Shown here piece after piece: positions 7,806 to 16,469 of a stretch of 64,000 nucleotides of DNA. Both the position numbers and the translations under genes were made by a program. Numbering within the stretch: position 1 is the stretch's first letter; every line of letters begins with the position of its first letter. Source of the DNA: Kribbella pratensis (GTDB taxonomy: Bacteria; Actinomycetota; Actinomycetes; Propionibacteriales; Kribbellaceae); assembly GCF_004366075.1 (NCBI RefSeq), contig NZ_SODU01000004.1, positions 492,839-556,838 on the forward strand, in the 5' to 3' direction. Below the pieces are notes generated by a model. The model ran no database searches. It worked only from the letters and a program-made list of their open reading frames with translations, and was not told the origin of the DNA.

Positions 7806-8807
7806 TCAGGCCGCGCGATCCAGGTCGGCGGCACCGATCCCGAAGCGGAGCGGCTCACCGGCGACAAGGCGCCCCAATTCGTCCGCGACGCACAGGCCGA
7901 GACGTGCGAGTTCGTTGCCGTGCGAGCCGGCGATGTGGGGCGTCAGGAACGCGTTCGGAAGCTGGAACAGGGGCGACCCGGAGGGCAGCGGTTCGGGCTC
8001 CGTGACGTCGAGCACCGCCGCGATCCGCCCGGAGACCAGCTCGGCGGTCAACGCGCCGGTGTCGATCAGTTGCCCGCGCGCCGTGTTGATCAGCGTCGCA
8101 CCGTCCCGCAGCAAGGCGAGCTCCGATCGCCCCAGCAAGTGGTGGGTTTCCGCGGTCAACGGGGCGTGCACACTGACGATGTCGCTCGTACTCAGCAGCG
8201 TCCCGAGATCGACGGTCGGTACGCCGAGATTCCCGGCGTACGGGTCATACACCTGGACCCGGAATCCGAACGGGCGCAGCAGTTCCAGCACCTGCCGGCC
8301 GATCCGCGAGGCGCCGATCAGCCCGACGGTACGCCCGTTGTTCCCGATGTCCGGGTGGATGTAGCCGAGCTCGAAGGACCGCTCGCGGCGATAGCGTTCC
8401 CGCAGGTCGAAGGCACCTTTGCCGGCCAGCAGGATCGCCCCGAGCGTGAATTCCGCGACCGGTACGCCGTTCGCTGCTGCCGCCGACGAGACGACGATGC
8501 CGCGCTCCCAGACCTCGCGGCTCAGGTGACCCTTCACGCTCCCCGCGGCGTGCAGCACCGCGCGCAGCTTCGGGGCCGCCTCCAGGATCTGGCGGTCGAC
8601 GGCGGGGCATCCCCACCCGGTGATGAGAACTTCCACCTCGGCCAGGCGATCCATGACGCGCGGATCGTCGAACCGGTCGACGGGTTCCGCCGGATCGACG
8701 AGGGCGAACTGCTCCAGTCGCCGACGGACGTCCGCCGGGAACAGTTGCGGCCAGAACTCGGGGGACATGACGACGAGCGCCGGCAGTTTTTCGGGTGCGG
8801 GAGACAT
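7806..8807 (-). CDS. D-2-hydroxyacid dehydrogenase family protein
   Basis: 333 residues. The NAD-binding turn is VGLIGASRIGRQV, where the usual second Gly of GxGxxG is Ser. Catalytic residues are visible: Arg in INTARG, Glu in VTEPEP and His in LTPHIAGSHG. It probably interconverts a 2-hydroxyacid and a 2-keto acid using NAD(P)H; the substrate is unknown but should derive from uronate breakdown. It diverges from the secreted lyase gene and shares the operator at 8823. No good ribosome site is seen. Confidence 0.88.
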   Translation of the reverse strand: MSPAPEKLPALVVMSPEFWPQLFPADVRRRLEQFALVDPAEPVDRFDDPRVMDRLAEVEVLITGWGCPAVDRQILEAAPKLRAVLHAAGSVKGHLSREVWERGIVVSSAAAANGVPVAEFTLGAILLAGKGAFDLRERYRRERSFELGYIHPDIGNNGRTVGLIGASRIGRQVLELLRPFGFRVQVYDPYAGNLGVPTVDLGTLLSTSDIVSVHAPLTAETHHLLGRSELALLRDGATLINTARGQLIDTGALTAELVSGRIAAVLDVTEPEPLPSGSPLFQLPNAFLTPHIAGSHGNELARLGLCVADELGRLVAGEPLRFGIGAADLDRAA

Positions 8808-8822
8808 GCCGTCAGGCTGGCA

Positions 8823-8839
8823 TAGAAAACGTTAACTAT
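8823..8839. promoter_or_regulatory. LacI-type operator, copy 2 of a shared 17-bp site
   Basis: TAGAAAACGTTAACTAT is the exact reverse complement of the site at 1498-1514. It lies between the divergent hydroxyacid dehydrogenase and secreted lyase genes, 15 bp before the first start. The 17-base identity ties these genes to the LacI pair at 1571-3707. Confidence 0.75.
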
Positions 8840-8945
8840 CAGGAGATCAAAATTTTCGGAGCCTGCCGGATGCTGGCGGCCGCCGGGGTGCGATGCGAGG
8901 CTCCGACCGCTCCCTTCCGGGCCGTCACAACGCTGGAGAGTCCCG

Positions 8946-11669
8946 ATGGCTGTTTTGAAACTGTCCGCACTGGCCACTGGTCTGGCTGCGCTCCTCGCAG
9001 TCGTCGGAGTCGTACCGGTCGCCGCTACGCCCGCCTCGACCACTGCGGACCCGTTGCCACAGCTCACCCCAGTCAGGTCGAGCGCCGGCTTCGTCCATCC
9101 AGGGCTGGCCGTGAGCGCCTCATCCCTGAAGCTCGCTCGCAATCAGGTCCGGGCCGGCGTGGAGCCGTGGGCGTCGTACTACGCCGCGATGAGCGCCACG
9201 ACGTACGCCTCCCGGACCTTCAGCTCCAAGAACCAGGGCACTGTCGTCGACAGGCCGGCGAGCAGCGCCTTCAATTCCCAGGGCATCCAGGCGAGGTTCA
9301 TCGACGACGCGTTCCGGGCCTACACCCAGTCGATCCTGTACTTCGTCACCGGTGATCCGGTCCACCGCGAGAACAGCCTCAAGCTGATCCGGATCTGGGC
9401 CCACATGGATCCCGCCGGCTATGTCTACTACCCCGACGCACACATCCACAGCGGTGCGCCGCTGATGCGGATGCTCGCTGCCGCCGAGATCGTCCGCTAC
9501 TCGACCGTCACGGCACCGGCCGAGGACGGCTACGACCTCGGCTGGAACGACAGCGACACCGCCGATCTCACCAGCAACCTGATCGTGCCGCTCACGCAGA
9601 CGTTCCTGTACCGCAACCGCAACTTCATGAATCAGCACAGCTACTCGCTCATCGGCGCGATTGCGCGCTACATCTTCACCGACAACCTCCCGCGCTACCG
9701 CGAGGCGGTCGAGTGGTTCTCGGTGAACTCGACCAACCCTGACGACGACACCAACGGCGCGCTCAGCAAGGTGATGCCGGTGATCGCGAAGAACGATCCG
9801 CGGAACCCGTACGGCAAGACGTTCGTCCAGTTGCAGGAGATGGGGCGCGACCAGGCCCATGCCTGGGACGACGTCACGATGCTGACCCAGCTCGCCCGCG
9901 TCATCGACATCCAGGGAACCAAACTGGACCCGGTCCGCGGCACCGTGTCGACGCGGCGGGACGCGGTCTCGGTCTACGCCTTCGGCGGCGACCGGCTGCT
10001 GCGCGGCTCCGAACAGTTCTTCGCGTTCATGACGGGCAAGACGATCCCGTGGATCGACACCACCCAGCGCGGCGGCGTACTGTCCCAGGCGTACCGCGGC
10101 CGGATCTTCGACCCGACCAACGAGCTCTACACCGTCTACAAGCAGAGGCTCGGGGCCGCCATCGCCACGATCGCACCGAGCATCACCGAACTGGCCACGA
10201 CGCAGGACGCCGGCGCCCGGTTCTACTGGGGAACGTCGCCGTACAACTTCTGGAACAGCAACCCGGACTTCAATCCGGATTCCTGGCTGTCCTTCCCCGC
10301 CTCCGTCGCCGGATCGGCACCTCCGGTCCAGCGTGACGCCCTGGTGCAGGCGGAGACGAGAACCACTCCCCTCACTCCCGGTACGTCGGTCGGCGGTGGG
10401 TTCGTCCGGATGCGAGCTCGGTCTGCCGGTACGACGATCGCCGTACGGACGTTGCTGTACGACAACCGGAACGGCTACAGCCCGGTCGGCGTACTGATCC
10501 GCACGAACGGAACGGCGACTCTGCAGATCAGAAAGGAACAAGGACTCGCCCCGTACCACACGCTGACGCTTCCGAACACGCGTGGTGCCTGGCGATACGT
10601 CACCTACGACATGGACACGAGCAAGCTCCGCGGCAGCACCGGCGGCGAGTCGCTCGCCTACTACACGGTCGTCGGATCGCCTGAGGTCAGCGTCGACATC
10701 GACGCGATCAACGTCCAGGCGAAGGCCCAGCTCACGCCTCCACGGTTCGCACAAGGTTCGGACGTGAGAGTGCTGGCGATCGCCGGCGAACCCTTGTCCG
10801 CCACACTGTCGGCGGTCGACTCGGACCAGCTCTCCTATACGTCGGGAACCAACCTTCCCGCGGGCGCATCGCTCGACCAGGCAACGGGCGTGCTGACCTG
10901 GCAGCCGACCGCTGGCCAGGTCGGCGACCACAACACCTTCGTCGTCGCATCCGATTCGGCCACAGACGCCGTACTCCGGGTGCGCTTGAGCGTCAGCGCG
11001 ACCCGTCAGGACGCCGTGACTGCGGCGCTCGCGGGCTACGACGCCGGTACGACGTACGTTCGAGCCACCCGCTCCGCTGTCGACGCGGCGAAAGCGGCTG
11101 CGGAGGCGGACATCGCAACCGCCGATCCGGCGACCTTCGCCGCGGATCTCGCCGCGTTACAGGCCGCGGTGGCCCGGCTCGAGAAGCTGACACCGACGAT
11201 GCCTGACGACGGCTCGTTCGACTACTGGGGTCACGCAACCTCGGCATCCTTGTCACAGGTTGCCCTAGGCAACATGCTCGACGGGGACTTCAACACTTTC
11301 TCCGGCGACCTGAAAGCTCCGGCGGTCATCGACGTCGGCGCCGGCTTCCGGGTCACCGCCGACGCCTTCGGGCTGCAGGCGCGGTACAACTTCGGCAACC
11401 GCAGCCAGGGCGCGAACGTGTACGGGTCGAACGACGGCGGGGCGTGGACCCTGCTCACCTCGCGCGAGACCACGGACACCTCCGATCAAGGCTTCGCGCT
11501 CGAGCGGATCCCGGTCCGCGACGACGTTCTCGGCGAGAGCTTCCGGTTCCTCAAGATCCAGGTCGACCATCCCGGCGTACCCACGGATCCGGCGTACCCG
11601 GGCCTGTCGAGCTTCAGCGAGTTCCGCATCTACGGACAGCGGCTGGAAATGAATACGGCGATCAACTAG
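8946..11669 (+). CDS. Large secreted polysaccharide lyase, alginate-lyase fold, with accessory domains
   Basis: 907 residues. A signal peptide occupies about 1-28. Residues about 50-400 form an alpha-barrel of the alginate_lyase (PF05426-like) type. The motif FMNQHSYSLIGA puts Asn229 and His231 where this fold has its catalytic Asn-His pair. After about 430 come a beta-sandwich, a putative-Ig type domain (about 605-690), a short helical linker (about 695-760), and an F5/8-type C discoidin-like domain at the end. With mannonate dehydratase and fructuronate reductase nearby, glucuronan or another polyuronate is a likelier substrate than alginate. GGAGAG lies 5 bp before the ATG. The exact lyase family is not decided here. 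Confidence 0.85.
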   Translation: MAVLKLSALATGLAALLAVVGVVPVAATPASTTADPLPQLTPVRSSAGFVHPGLAVSASSLKLARNQVRAGVEPWASYYAAMSATTYASRTFSSKNQGTVVDRPASSAFNSQGIQARFIDDAFRAYTQSILYFVTGDPVHRENSLKLIRIWAHMDPAGYVYYPDAHIHSGAPLMRMLAAAEIVRYSTVTAPAEDGYDLGWNDSDTADLTSNLIVPLTQTFLYRNRNFMNQHSYSLIGAIARYIFTDNLPRYREAVEWFSVNSTNPDDDTNGALSKVMPVIAKNDPRNPYGKTFVQLQEMGRDQAHAWDDVTMLTQLARVIDIQGTKLDPVRGTVSTRRDAVSVYAFGGDRLLRGSEQFFAFMTGKTIPWIDTTQRGGVLSQAYRGRIFDPTNELYTVYKQRLGAAIATIAPSITELATTQDAGARFYWGTSPYNFWNSNPDFNPDSWLSFPASVAGSAPPVQRDALVQAETRTTPLTPGTSVGGGFVRMRARSAGTTIAVRTLLYDNRNGYSPVGVLIRTNGTATLQIRKEQGLAPYHTLTLPNTRGAWRYVTYDMDTSKLRGSTGGESLAYYTVVGSPEVSVDIDAINVQAKAQLTPPRFAQGSDVRVLAIAGEPLSATLSAVDSDQLSYTSGTNLPAGASLDQATGVLTWQPTAGQVGDHNTFVVASDSATDAVLRVRLSVSATRQDAVTAALAGYDAGTTYVRATRSAVDAAKAAAEADIATADPATFAADLAALQAAVARLEKLTPTMPDDGSFDYWGHATSASLSQVALGNMLDGDFNTFSGDLKAPAVIDVGAGFRVTADAFGLQARYNFGNRSQGANVYGSNDGGAWTLLTSRETTDTSDQGFALERIPVRDDVLGESFRFLKIQVDHPGVPTDPAYPGLSSFSEFRIYGQRLEMNTAIN

Positions 11670-11710
11670 GTGTCGATCGCCTCCAACGGCAACACCAGTT
11701 GAACCAGCTC

Positions 11711-11740
11711 TTGACAGAGTTGCGCAACTTGCCGCAATCT
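11711..11740 (+). promoter_or_regulatory. Promoter with embedded operator before the third LacI gene
   Basis: TTGACA at 11711-11716 is followed about 18 bp later by CAATCT as a weak -10. The spacer holds the perfect 12-bp palindrome AGTTGCGCAACT (11718-11729). Two further TTGCCGCAA-like half sites follow (about 11729 and 11751). Repressor binding in the spacer would block the polymerase; autoregulation by the LacI protein is likely. Confidence 0.6.
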
Positions 11741-11774
11741 TGGCGAAACCTTGCCGCAACCTCTGGAGCGAGCT

Positions 11775-12809
11775 GTGAATCCCACCCTGACCGACGTCGC
11801 GCAGCGCGCGGGTGTGTCGTTGTCGACTGCGTCCCGGGCGTTCAGCGACCCGGACCGGATCGGCCGCGACACCCTGCGCCGGATCATCGACGCCGCGGAG
11901 GAGATCGGGTACGTCGCCTCGGCCGGCCGCCGTTCCAGGTCGGGGCTGCCGACCCGCTCGGCCACGGTCGCGATGATCGTCCCGGACATCGGCAACCCGG
12001 TGTGGGCGAGCTTCGTGAAGGCCGCCCAGGCGCACGGCTGGAACCGCCGCCAGACCGTCGTCCTGACCGACACCGACGGCAGCCCCGACCGCGAGCGGGA
12101 GATCATCGGCGAACTGCACGAGCGGGTCGACGGGTTCGTCGTCTGCTCACCCCGGCTGCCCGCGCACGACATCGTCGAGCTGTGCGGTGACACCCCGCTC
12201 GTCCTGGTCAACCGGACGAGCGACGAGACGAGCAGCGTCGTACCGGACGCCGCCGACGGTCTGCGGCAGGCGCTGGAGTACCTGCGCGTCCTCGGTCACG
12301 AGCATGTCGCCTACGCCCAAGGTTCTCCGCTGTCCTGGTCGAACCAGACCCGGGTGGAAGCGATCCGGCAGCTCGCCGACCAGGCCGACATCGAGCTGGA
12401 AGTGCTCGGCTGGCAGGCGGAGACGGTGGCCGGCGGCCAGGCCGCGGCGGCCAGCGTCGTCGCATCCGGCGCCACAGCGGTGATCGCCCACAACGACCTG
12501 ATGGCGCTGGGCATCATCGCCGGAGCGGCCGCGCTCGGTGTCGAGGTGCCGGCCGAGCTGAGCGTCATCGGCATCGACGACACCCCACTCGCGGAGGTCG
12601 GGCGCCCGACGCTGACCAGCATCCAGGTTCCGATGTCGCGAGCCGGCGTGATGAGCATCGACATGCTCCACCAACAACTGACCGCGGAGCCCGGCCAGGC
12701 GCCGGCCGAGCCGCGCGCCGTCACACTGCCGACCCAGCTGGTCGTCCGCCAGAGCACCGGCCCGGTGGCCGGCTGGATCCCCGCGCGCCGCGACCGGAGC
12801 GACGCATGA
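11775..12809 (+). CDS. LacI-family regulator of the mannonate/fructuronate operon
   Basis: 344 residues from a GTG at 11775 with GGAG 7 bp upstream. Helix-turn-helix TLTDVAQRAGVSLSTASRAF, complete effector domain with VIGIDDTPLAEVGRPTLTSI. It is the first gene of a six-gene plus-strand run and overlaps the next gene by 4 bp. It should control 11775-18836 through the TTGCGCAA palindrome upstream; a uronate or aldonate is the plausible inducer. Confidence 0.92.
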   Translation: MNPTLTDVAQRAGVSLSTASRAFSDPDRIGRDTLRRIIDAAEEIGYVASAGRRSRSGLPTRSATVAMIVPDIGNPVWASFVKAAQAHGWNRRQTVVLTDTDGSPDREREIIGELHERVDGFVVCSPRLPAHDIVELCGDTPLVLVNRTSDETSSVVPDAADGLRQALEYLRVLGHEHVAYAQGSPLSWSNQTRVEAIRQLADQADIELEVLGWQAETVAGGQAAAASVVASGATAVIAHNDLMALGIIAGAAALGVEVPAELSVIGIDDTPLAEVGRPTLTSIQVPMSRAGVMSIDMLHQQLTAEPGQAPAEPRAVTLPTQLVVRQSTGPVAGWIPARRDRSDA

Positions 12810-13744
12810 GAGTCGTCATCACCGACCTCAACCTGCTGCCTTTGCGCGACGAGCTCGAGGCCCTGGTGCCTCAGGACGAGCTGGTCTGGCTTCCGGATGA
12901 TCTCCTCGACGCGCTGAAGACCGCCGACGTTCTAGTAGGTCCGTCGTTCACCCAGGAAATGGCGGACGCCGCGCCGGGCCTGCGGCTCGTGCAGGTTGCC
13001 GGCGCCGGCACCGACCGCGTCCAGGCAACCGGCGTACCGGTCGCGAACACTTATCACCACGAGGACTCGATCGCCGAGTACATCGTCTGGGCCCTGATCG
13101 CCCTGCGCCGCGAGCTCCCCCAGGCCGACGCCGCCCTCCGGCAGAACCGCTGGCGCTCGCCCGTGTACGACGCGGCCCTCCCCCAACCCCAGACGCTGTC
13201 GAGCGCGAGGGTCGGCTTCCTCGGATTCGGCCACATCGGTCGAGCCACCTGGCGAGTGCTGCAAGCCTTCGGCGCCCAGGCCCAAGCCGTGACCGCCAGT
13301 GGAAAAGCCGATGGAGTGAGTTGGGCCGGTGACACCTCCCAACTCCCACGCCTGCTCGAAGAGTCGAACGTCCTCGTCGTCTCCGCGCCGCTGACCGAGG
13401 CCACCCGCGGCATCATCGGCGCCGCCGAGCTGAGCAAACTCGGCGCAGACGGCGTACTCGTCAACGTTGCCCGCGGCCCGCTCGTCCAGGAACAGGCGTT
13501 GTACGACGCTCTGCGCAACCACTCGATCCGCGGCGCCGCCCTCGACGTCTGGTACTCGTACCCGACCGACGGCGACCAGGCGCAACCAGCCGAAGCCCCG
13601 TTCGGGGACCTGGACAACGTCCTGCTCACACCGCACCTGTCCGGGATCACCCGGCAGACGTTTCGCGGCCGCATCCACGACATCGCCGCCAACCTGACCG
13701 CCCTTGCCGAGGGCAACGAACTGCGCAACCTCGTCCGACTCTGA
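12806..13744 (+). CDS. D-2-hydroxyacid dehydrogenase family protein
   Basis: 312 residues. NAD-binding turn VGFLGFGHIGRATW, catalytic Arg in VNVARGPLV, His in LTPHLSG. The expected Glu region reads DVWYSYP, as in the phosphoglycerate-dehydrogenase-like group. ATGA overlap with the LacI gene shows translational coupling. It is the second such enzyme in the locus and differs clearly from 7806-8807, so the two probably act on different acids. The true substrate is unknown. Confidence 0.88.
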   Translation: MRVVITDLNLLPLRDELEALVPQDELVWLPDDLLDALKTADVLVGPSFTQEMADAAPGLRLVQVAGAGTDRVQATGVPVANTYHHEDSIAEYIVWALIALRRELPQADAALRQNRWRSPVYDAALPQPQTLSSARVGFLGFGHIGRATWRVLQAFGAQAQAVTASGKADGVSWAGDTSQLPRLLEESNVLVVSAPLTEATRGIIGAAELSKLGADGVLVNVARGPLVQEQALYDALRNHSIRGAALDVWYSYPTDGDQAQPAEAPFGDLDNVLLTPHLSGITRQTFRGRIHDIAANLTALAEGNELRNLVRL

Positions 13745-13754
13745 AGGCACCGAT

Positions 13755-14972
13755 ATGACCGATCGCATCATCGCCGCCGAGGTCATCCTCACCAGCCCCG
13801 GCCGCAACTACGTCACCCTCAAACTGCAGACCGCCGACGGCCTCGTCGGGTACGGCGACGCCACCGTCAACGGCCGTGAGCTCGCCGTCGCGAGCTACCT
13901 GCGCGACCACGTCGTACCGTTGCTCGCCGGAATCGACCCGGCGCGGATCGAGGACACCTGGCAGTACCTGTACCGCGGGGCGTACTGGCGTCGTGGGCCG
14001 ATCACGATGGCCGCGGTCAGTGCGGTCGACCTCGCCCTCTGGGACATCAAGGGCAAGGCTGCCGGGATGCCGGTCTACCAGCTGCTCGGCGGCGCCGTCC
14101 GCGACCGCGTCCTCGCCTACACGCACGCATCAGCCTGGGATCTGCCCGCACTGCTCGACGAGGTCGATGCGCGCCGCGAGGACGGATTCCGGGCGGTCCG
14201 CGCACAGTCCGGCGTACCGGGTCTGGAGACCGTGTACGGCGTTCATCGCGAGGCCACCGGCTACGAGCCGGCGAAGCGCGGTGCGGCGCCCGTGGTCGAG
14301 TCATGGGACACGGATGCCTATCTGCGTCACGTTCCCACCGTTCTGGCAAAGGTGCGGGAGCACGTCGGCCCGGAGCTGGCGTTGCTGCACGACGCCCATC
14401 ACCGGCTCACGCCGCAGCAGGCCGCACGGCTCGGCAAGGCGCTCGAACCCGCGGACCTGTTCTGGCTCGAGGACGTCACCCCGGCCGAGAACCAGGAGGC
14501 CCTGCGTCTCGTGCGGCAGCACACGACGACTCCGCTCGCGATCGGCGAGGTCTTCAACTCGATCTACGACTGCAAGGACCTGATCACCGGGCAGCTGATC
14601 GACTACATCCGGGTCGCGGTCGCGCATGCCGGCGGGATCAGCCACCTGCGCTCGATCTTCGCGCTCGCCGCCGTGTACCAGGTGAAGGCAGCGCCGCACG
14701 GGCCGTCCGACGTCTCGCCGGTCTCGTTCGGCGCGAGCGTCCACCTCGGGCTGTCGACGCACAACTTCGGCATCCAGGAGTACATGGGGTACGACGCTCT
14801 TGCGCACGAGGTGTTCCCGCACTCCTGGTCGTTCAGAGACGGCTACCTGCACCCGGGCGAAGCACCCGGCCTCGGCGTCGAGGTCGACGAGGCGCTGGCG
14901 GCGAAGTTCCCGTACGAACCCGCCTATCTGCCCGTTGCGCGCCGCCTCGACGGCTCAGTGACCGACTGGTGA
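13755..14972 (+). CDS. manD: D-mannonate dehydratase of the enolase superfamily (ManD/RspA type)
   Basis: 405 residues, the normal ManD length. Metal ligands are visible as Asp213 (LLHDAHH), Glu239 (WLEDVTP) and Glu265 (IGEVFNS), with His315 in APHGPSD. Arg149 and Tyr161 correspond to the catalytic Arg-Tyr pair described for ManD enzymes. It removes water from D-mannonate to give 2-keto-3-deoxy-D-gluconate. Fructuronate reductase follows immediately, which supports a mannonate role; some family members are weakly active or act on gluconate. The start is ATG at 13755, 10 bp after the preceding stop. Confidence 0.88.
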   Translation: MTDRIIAAEVILTSPGRNYVTLKLQTADGLVGYGDATVNGRELAVASYLRDHVVPLLAGIDPARIEDTWQYLYRGAYWRRGPITMAAVSAVDLALWDIKGKAAGMPVYQLLGGAVRDRVLAYTHASAWDLPALLDEVDARREDGFRAVRAQSGVPGLETVYGVHREATGYEPAKRGAAPVVESWDTDAYLRHVPTVLAKVREHVGPELALLHDAHHRLTPQQAARLGKALEPADLFWLEDVTPAENQEALRLVRQHTTTPLAIGEVFNSIYDCKDLITGQLIDYIRVAVAHAGGISHLRSIFALAAVYQVKAAPHGPSDVSPVSFGASVHLGLSTHNFGIQEYMGYDALAHEVFPHSWSFRDGYLHPGEAPGLGVEVDEALAAKFPYEPAYLPVARRLDGSVTDW

Positions 14973-14977
14973 ACGCT

Positions 14978-16450
14978 ATGAACCGCGCCTCGATTTCCAG
15001 GCACCTGCTGACCGCCCGGCCGACCGGCACCGGCATCGTGCATCTCGGCCTCGGCAACTTCCATCGAGCGCATCAAGCCGTCTACACCGCGCACGCGGGC
15101 GACGGCTGGGGCATCCTCGGCGTCGCGAGCCGCTCGGCTGCTGTCGCCGACGCCATGAACCGCCAGGACGGTCTGTACTCGGTGCTCGAACTGTCGCCCG
15201 GAGGTTCGTCGATCAGCGTGCCTGGTGTTCACACCGGCGCAATCGTTGCCGCCAGCAACCCCGCCGCGGTGGTCGACGCCATCGCGGCCGAGGACACCCG
15301 GATCGTGTCGATGACGGTGACCGAGCACGGCTACTGCATGGACCCGAGCACGCACCGGCTCGCACTGGATCACCCCGGCATCGTGGCGGACCTCTCCGGT
15401 GCGACGCCAAGCACCGTCATCGGGCAGATCGCGCGCGCCCTGGAGCGCCGGGCCGAGACGCACGGCGCTCCGATCACCGTCCTAAACTGCGACAACATGC
15501 AGTCGAACGGGACACAGACCCGTCGTCTGGTGCTCGAGTTCCTGCAAGCCACCAAACAGGGCAGCAAGGCCGAGAGCTGGGTCGCGGAGAACGTCAGCTT
15601 CCCGAACTCGATGGTCGATCGCATCGTTCCGGCGACGACGGACGCCTACCGCGCGGCGGCGTACGAACTGCTGGGCGTGCACGACCTCAGCCCGGTGCCG
15701 GCCGAGCCGTTCACGATGTGGGTGATTGAGGACCGCTTCGCCGCCGGGCGACCGGCCTGGGAACGGGGCGGCGCGGTCTTCTCCGACGAGGTCGAGGCCT
15801 ACGAACTGCTGAAACTCCGGCTGCTCAACGGCACGCACTCGCTGATCGCGTACCTCGGTGCGCTCGACGGGAACGCGACCATCCCCGAGGCGCGTGCCAC
15901 CGGCTTCATCGAGTCCGCCGCCCGAGCCGTCCTCGAGGACGAGTACCTGCCGACGATCGCGCTGCCGCGTGACTTCGACATCGACGCGTACATCGCCTCG
16001 CTGTTCGAGCGGTGGTCCAACGACGCGCTCGGTCACCGGACCCAGCAGGTCGGCAGCGACGGATCCGTCAAGCTACCGCAGCGCATCCCTTCCCCGGCCC
16101 TTGAACTCCTGCGTCAGGGCGTGATGCCCGAGCATCTCGCGTTGACGTGCGCCGCGTGGCTGTGTTGCGTCGTACCCCTGTCCGGGTTCGACCCCGGTCC
16201 GCACGCGCGGGCCATGGTCGACCCCGCCCGCGCGCGGCTCGGGGCGCTCGCGGCGCACTCCCGCAGTACCGAGGACCTGGTCAGGTCGGCGATCGCCCAG
16301 GTGTTCGCCACGGAACTTGCCGAGAGCAACGACTTTGCCCGGCGCGTCAGTGACTACGTCGCCGTCATCACCCGTGACGGCGTCCGCGCCGCGGCCCGTG
16401 AGGCCGCGCGCTCCCGAACGTCCCGGCCGCACGCCTCCCCCGCGGCCTGA
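14978..16450 (+). CDS. uxuB: D-fructuronate reductase / mannitol dehydrogenase family
   Basis: 490 residues, the family's length. N-terminal NAD site GIVHLGLGNFHRAH, conserved NCDNMQSNG and the catalytic Lys segment LKLRLLNGTHSLIAY. It reduces D-fructuronate to D-mannonate, or oxidises in reverse, feeding the dehydratase next to it. The start could instead be the GTG at 14969, whose GTGA overlaps the upstream stop; I chose the ATG six bases after that stop. Gene order supports UxuB over mannitol dehydrogenase. Confidence 0.88.
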   Translation: MNRASISRHLLTARPTGTGIVHLGLGNFHRAHQAVYTAHAGDGWGILGVASRSAAVADAMNRQDGLYSVLELSPGGSSISVPGVHTGAIVAASNPAAVVDAIAAEDTRIVSMTVTEHGYCMDPSTHRLALDHPGIVADLSGATPSTVIGQIARALERRAETHGAPITVLNCDNMQSNGTQTRRLVLEFLQATKQGSKAESWVAENVSFPNSMVDRIVPATTDAYRAAAYELLGVHDLSPVPAEPFTMWVIEDRFAAGRPAWERGGAVFSDEVEAYELLKLRLLNGTHSLIAYLGALDGNATIPEARATGFIESAARAVLEDEYLPTIALPRDFDIDAYIASLFERWSNDALGHRTQQVGSDGSVKLPQRIPSPALELLRQGVMPEHLALTCAAWLCCVVPLSGFDPGPHARAMVDPARARLGALAAHSRSTEDLVRSAIAQVFATELAESNDFARRVSDYVAVITRDGVRAAAREAARSRTSRPHASPAA

Positions 16451-16469
16451 GACCCCGAAGGAATCCGCC

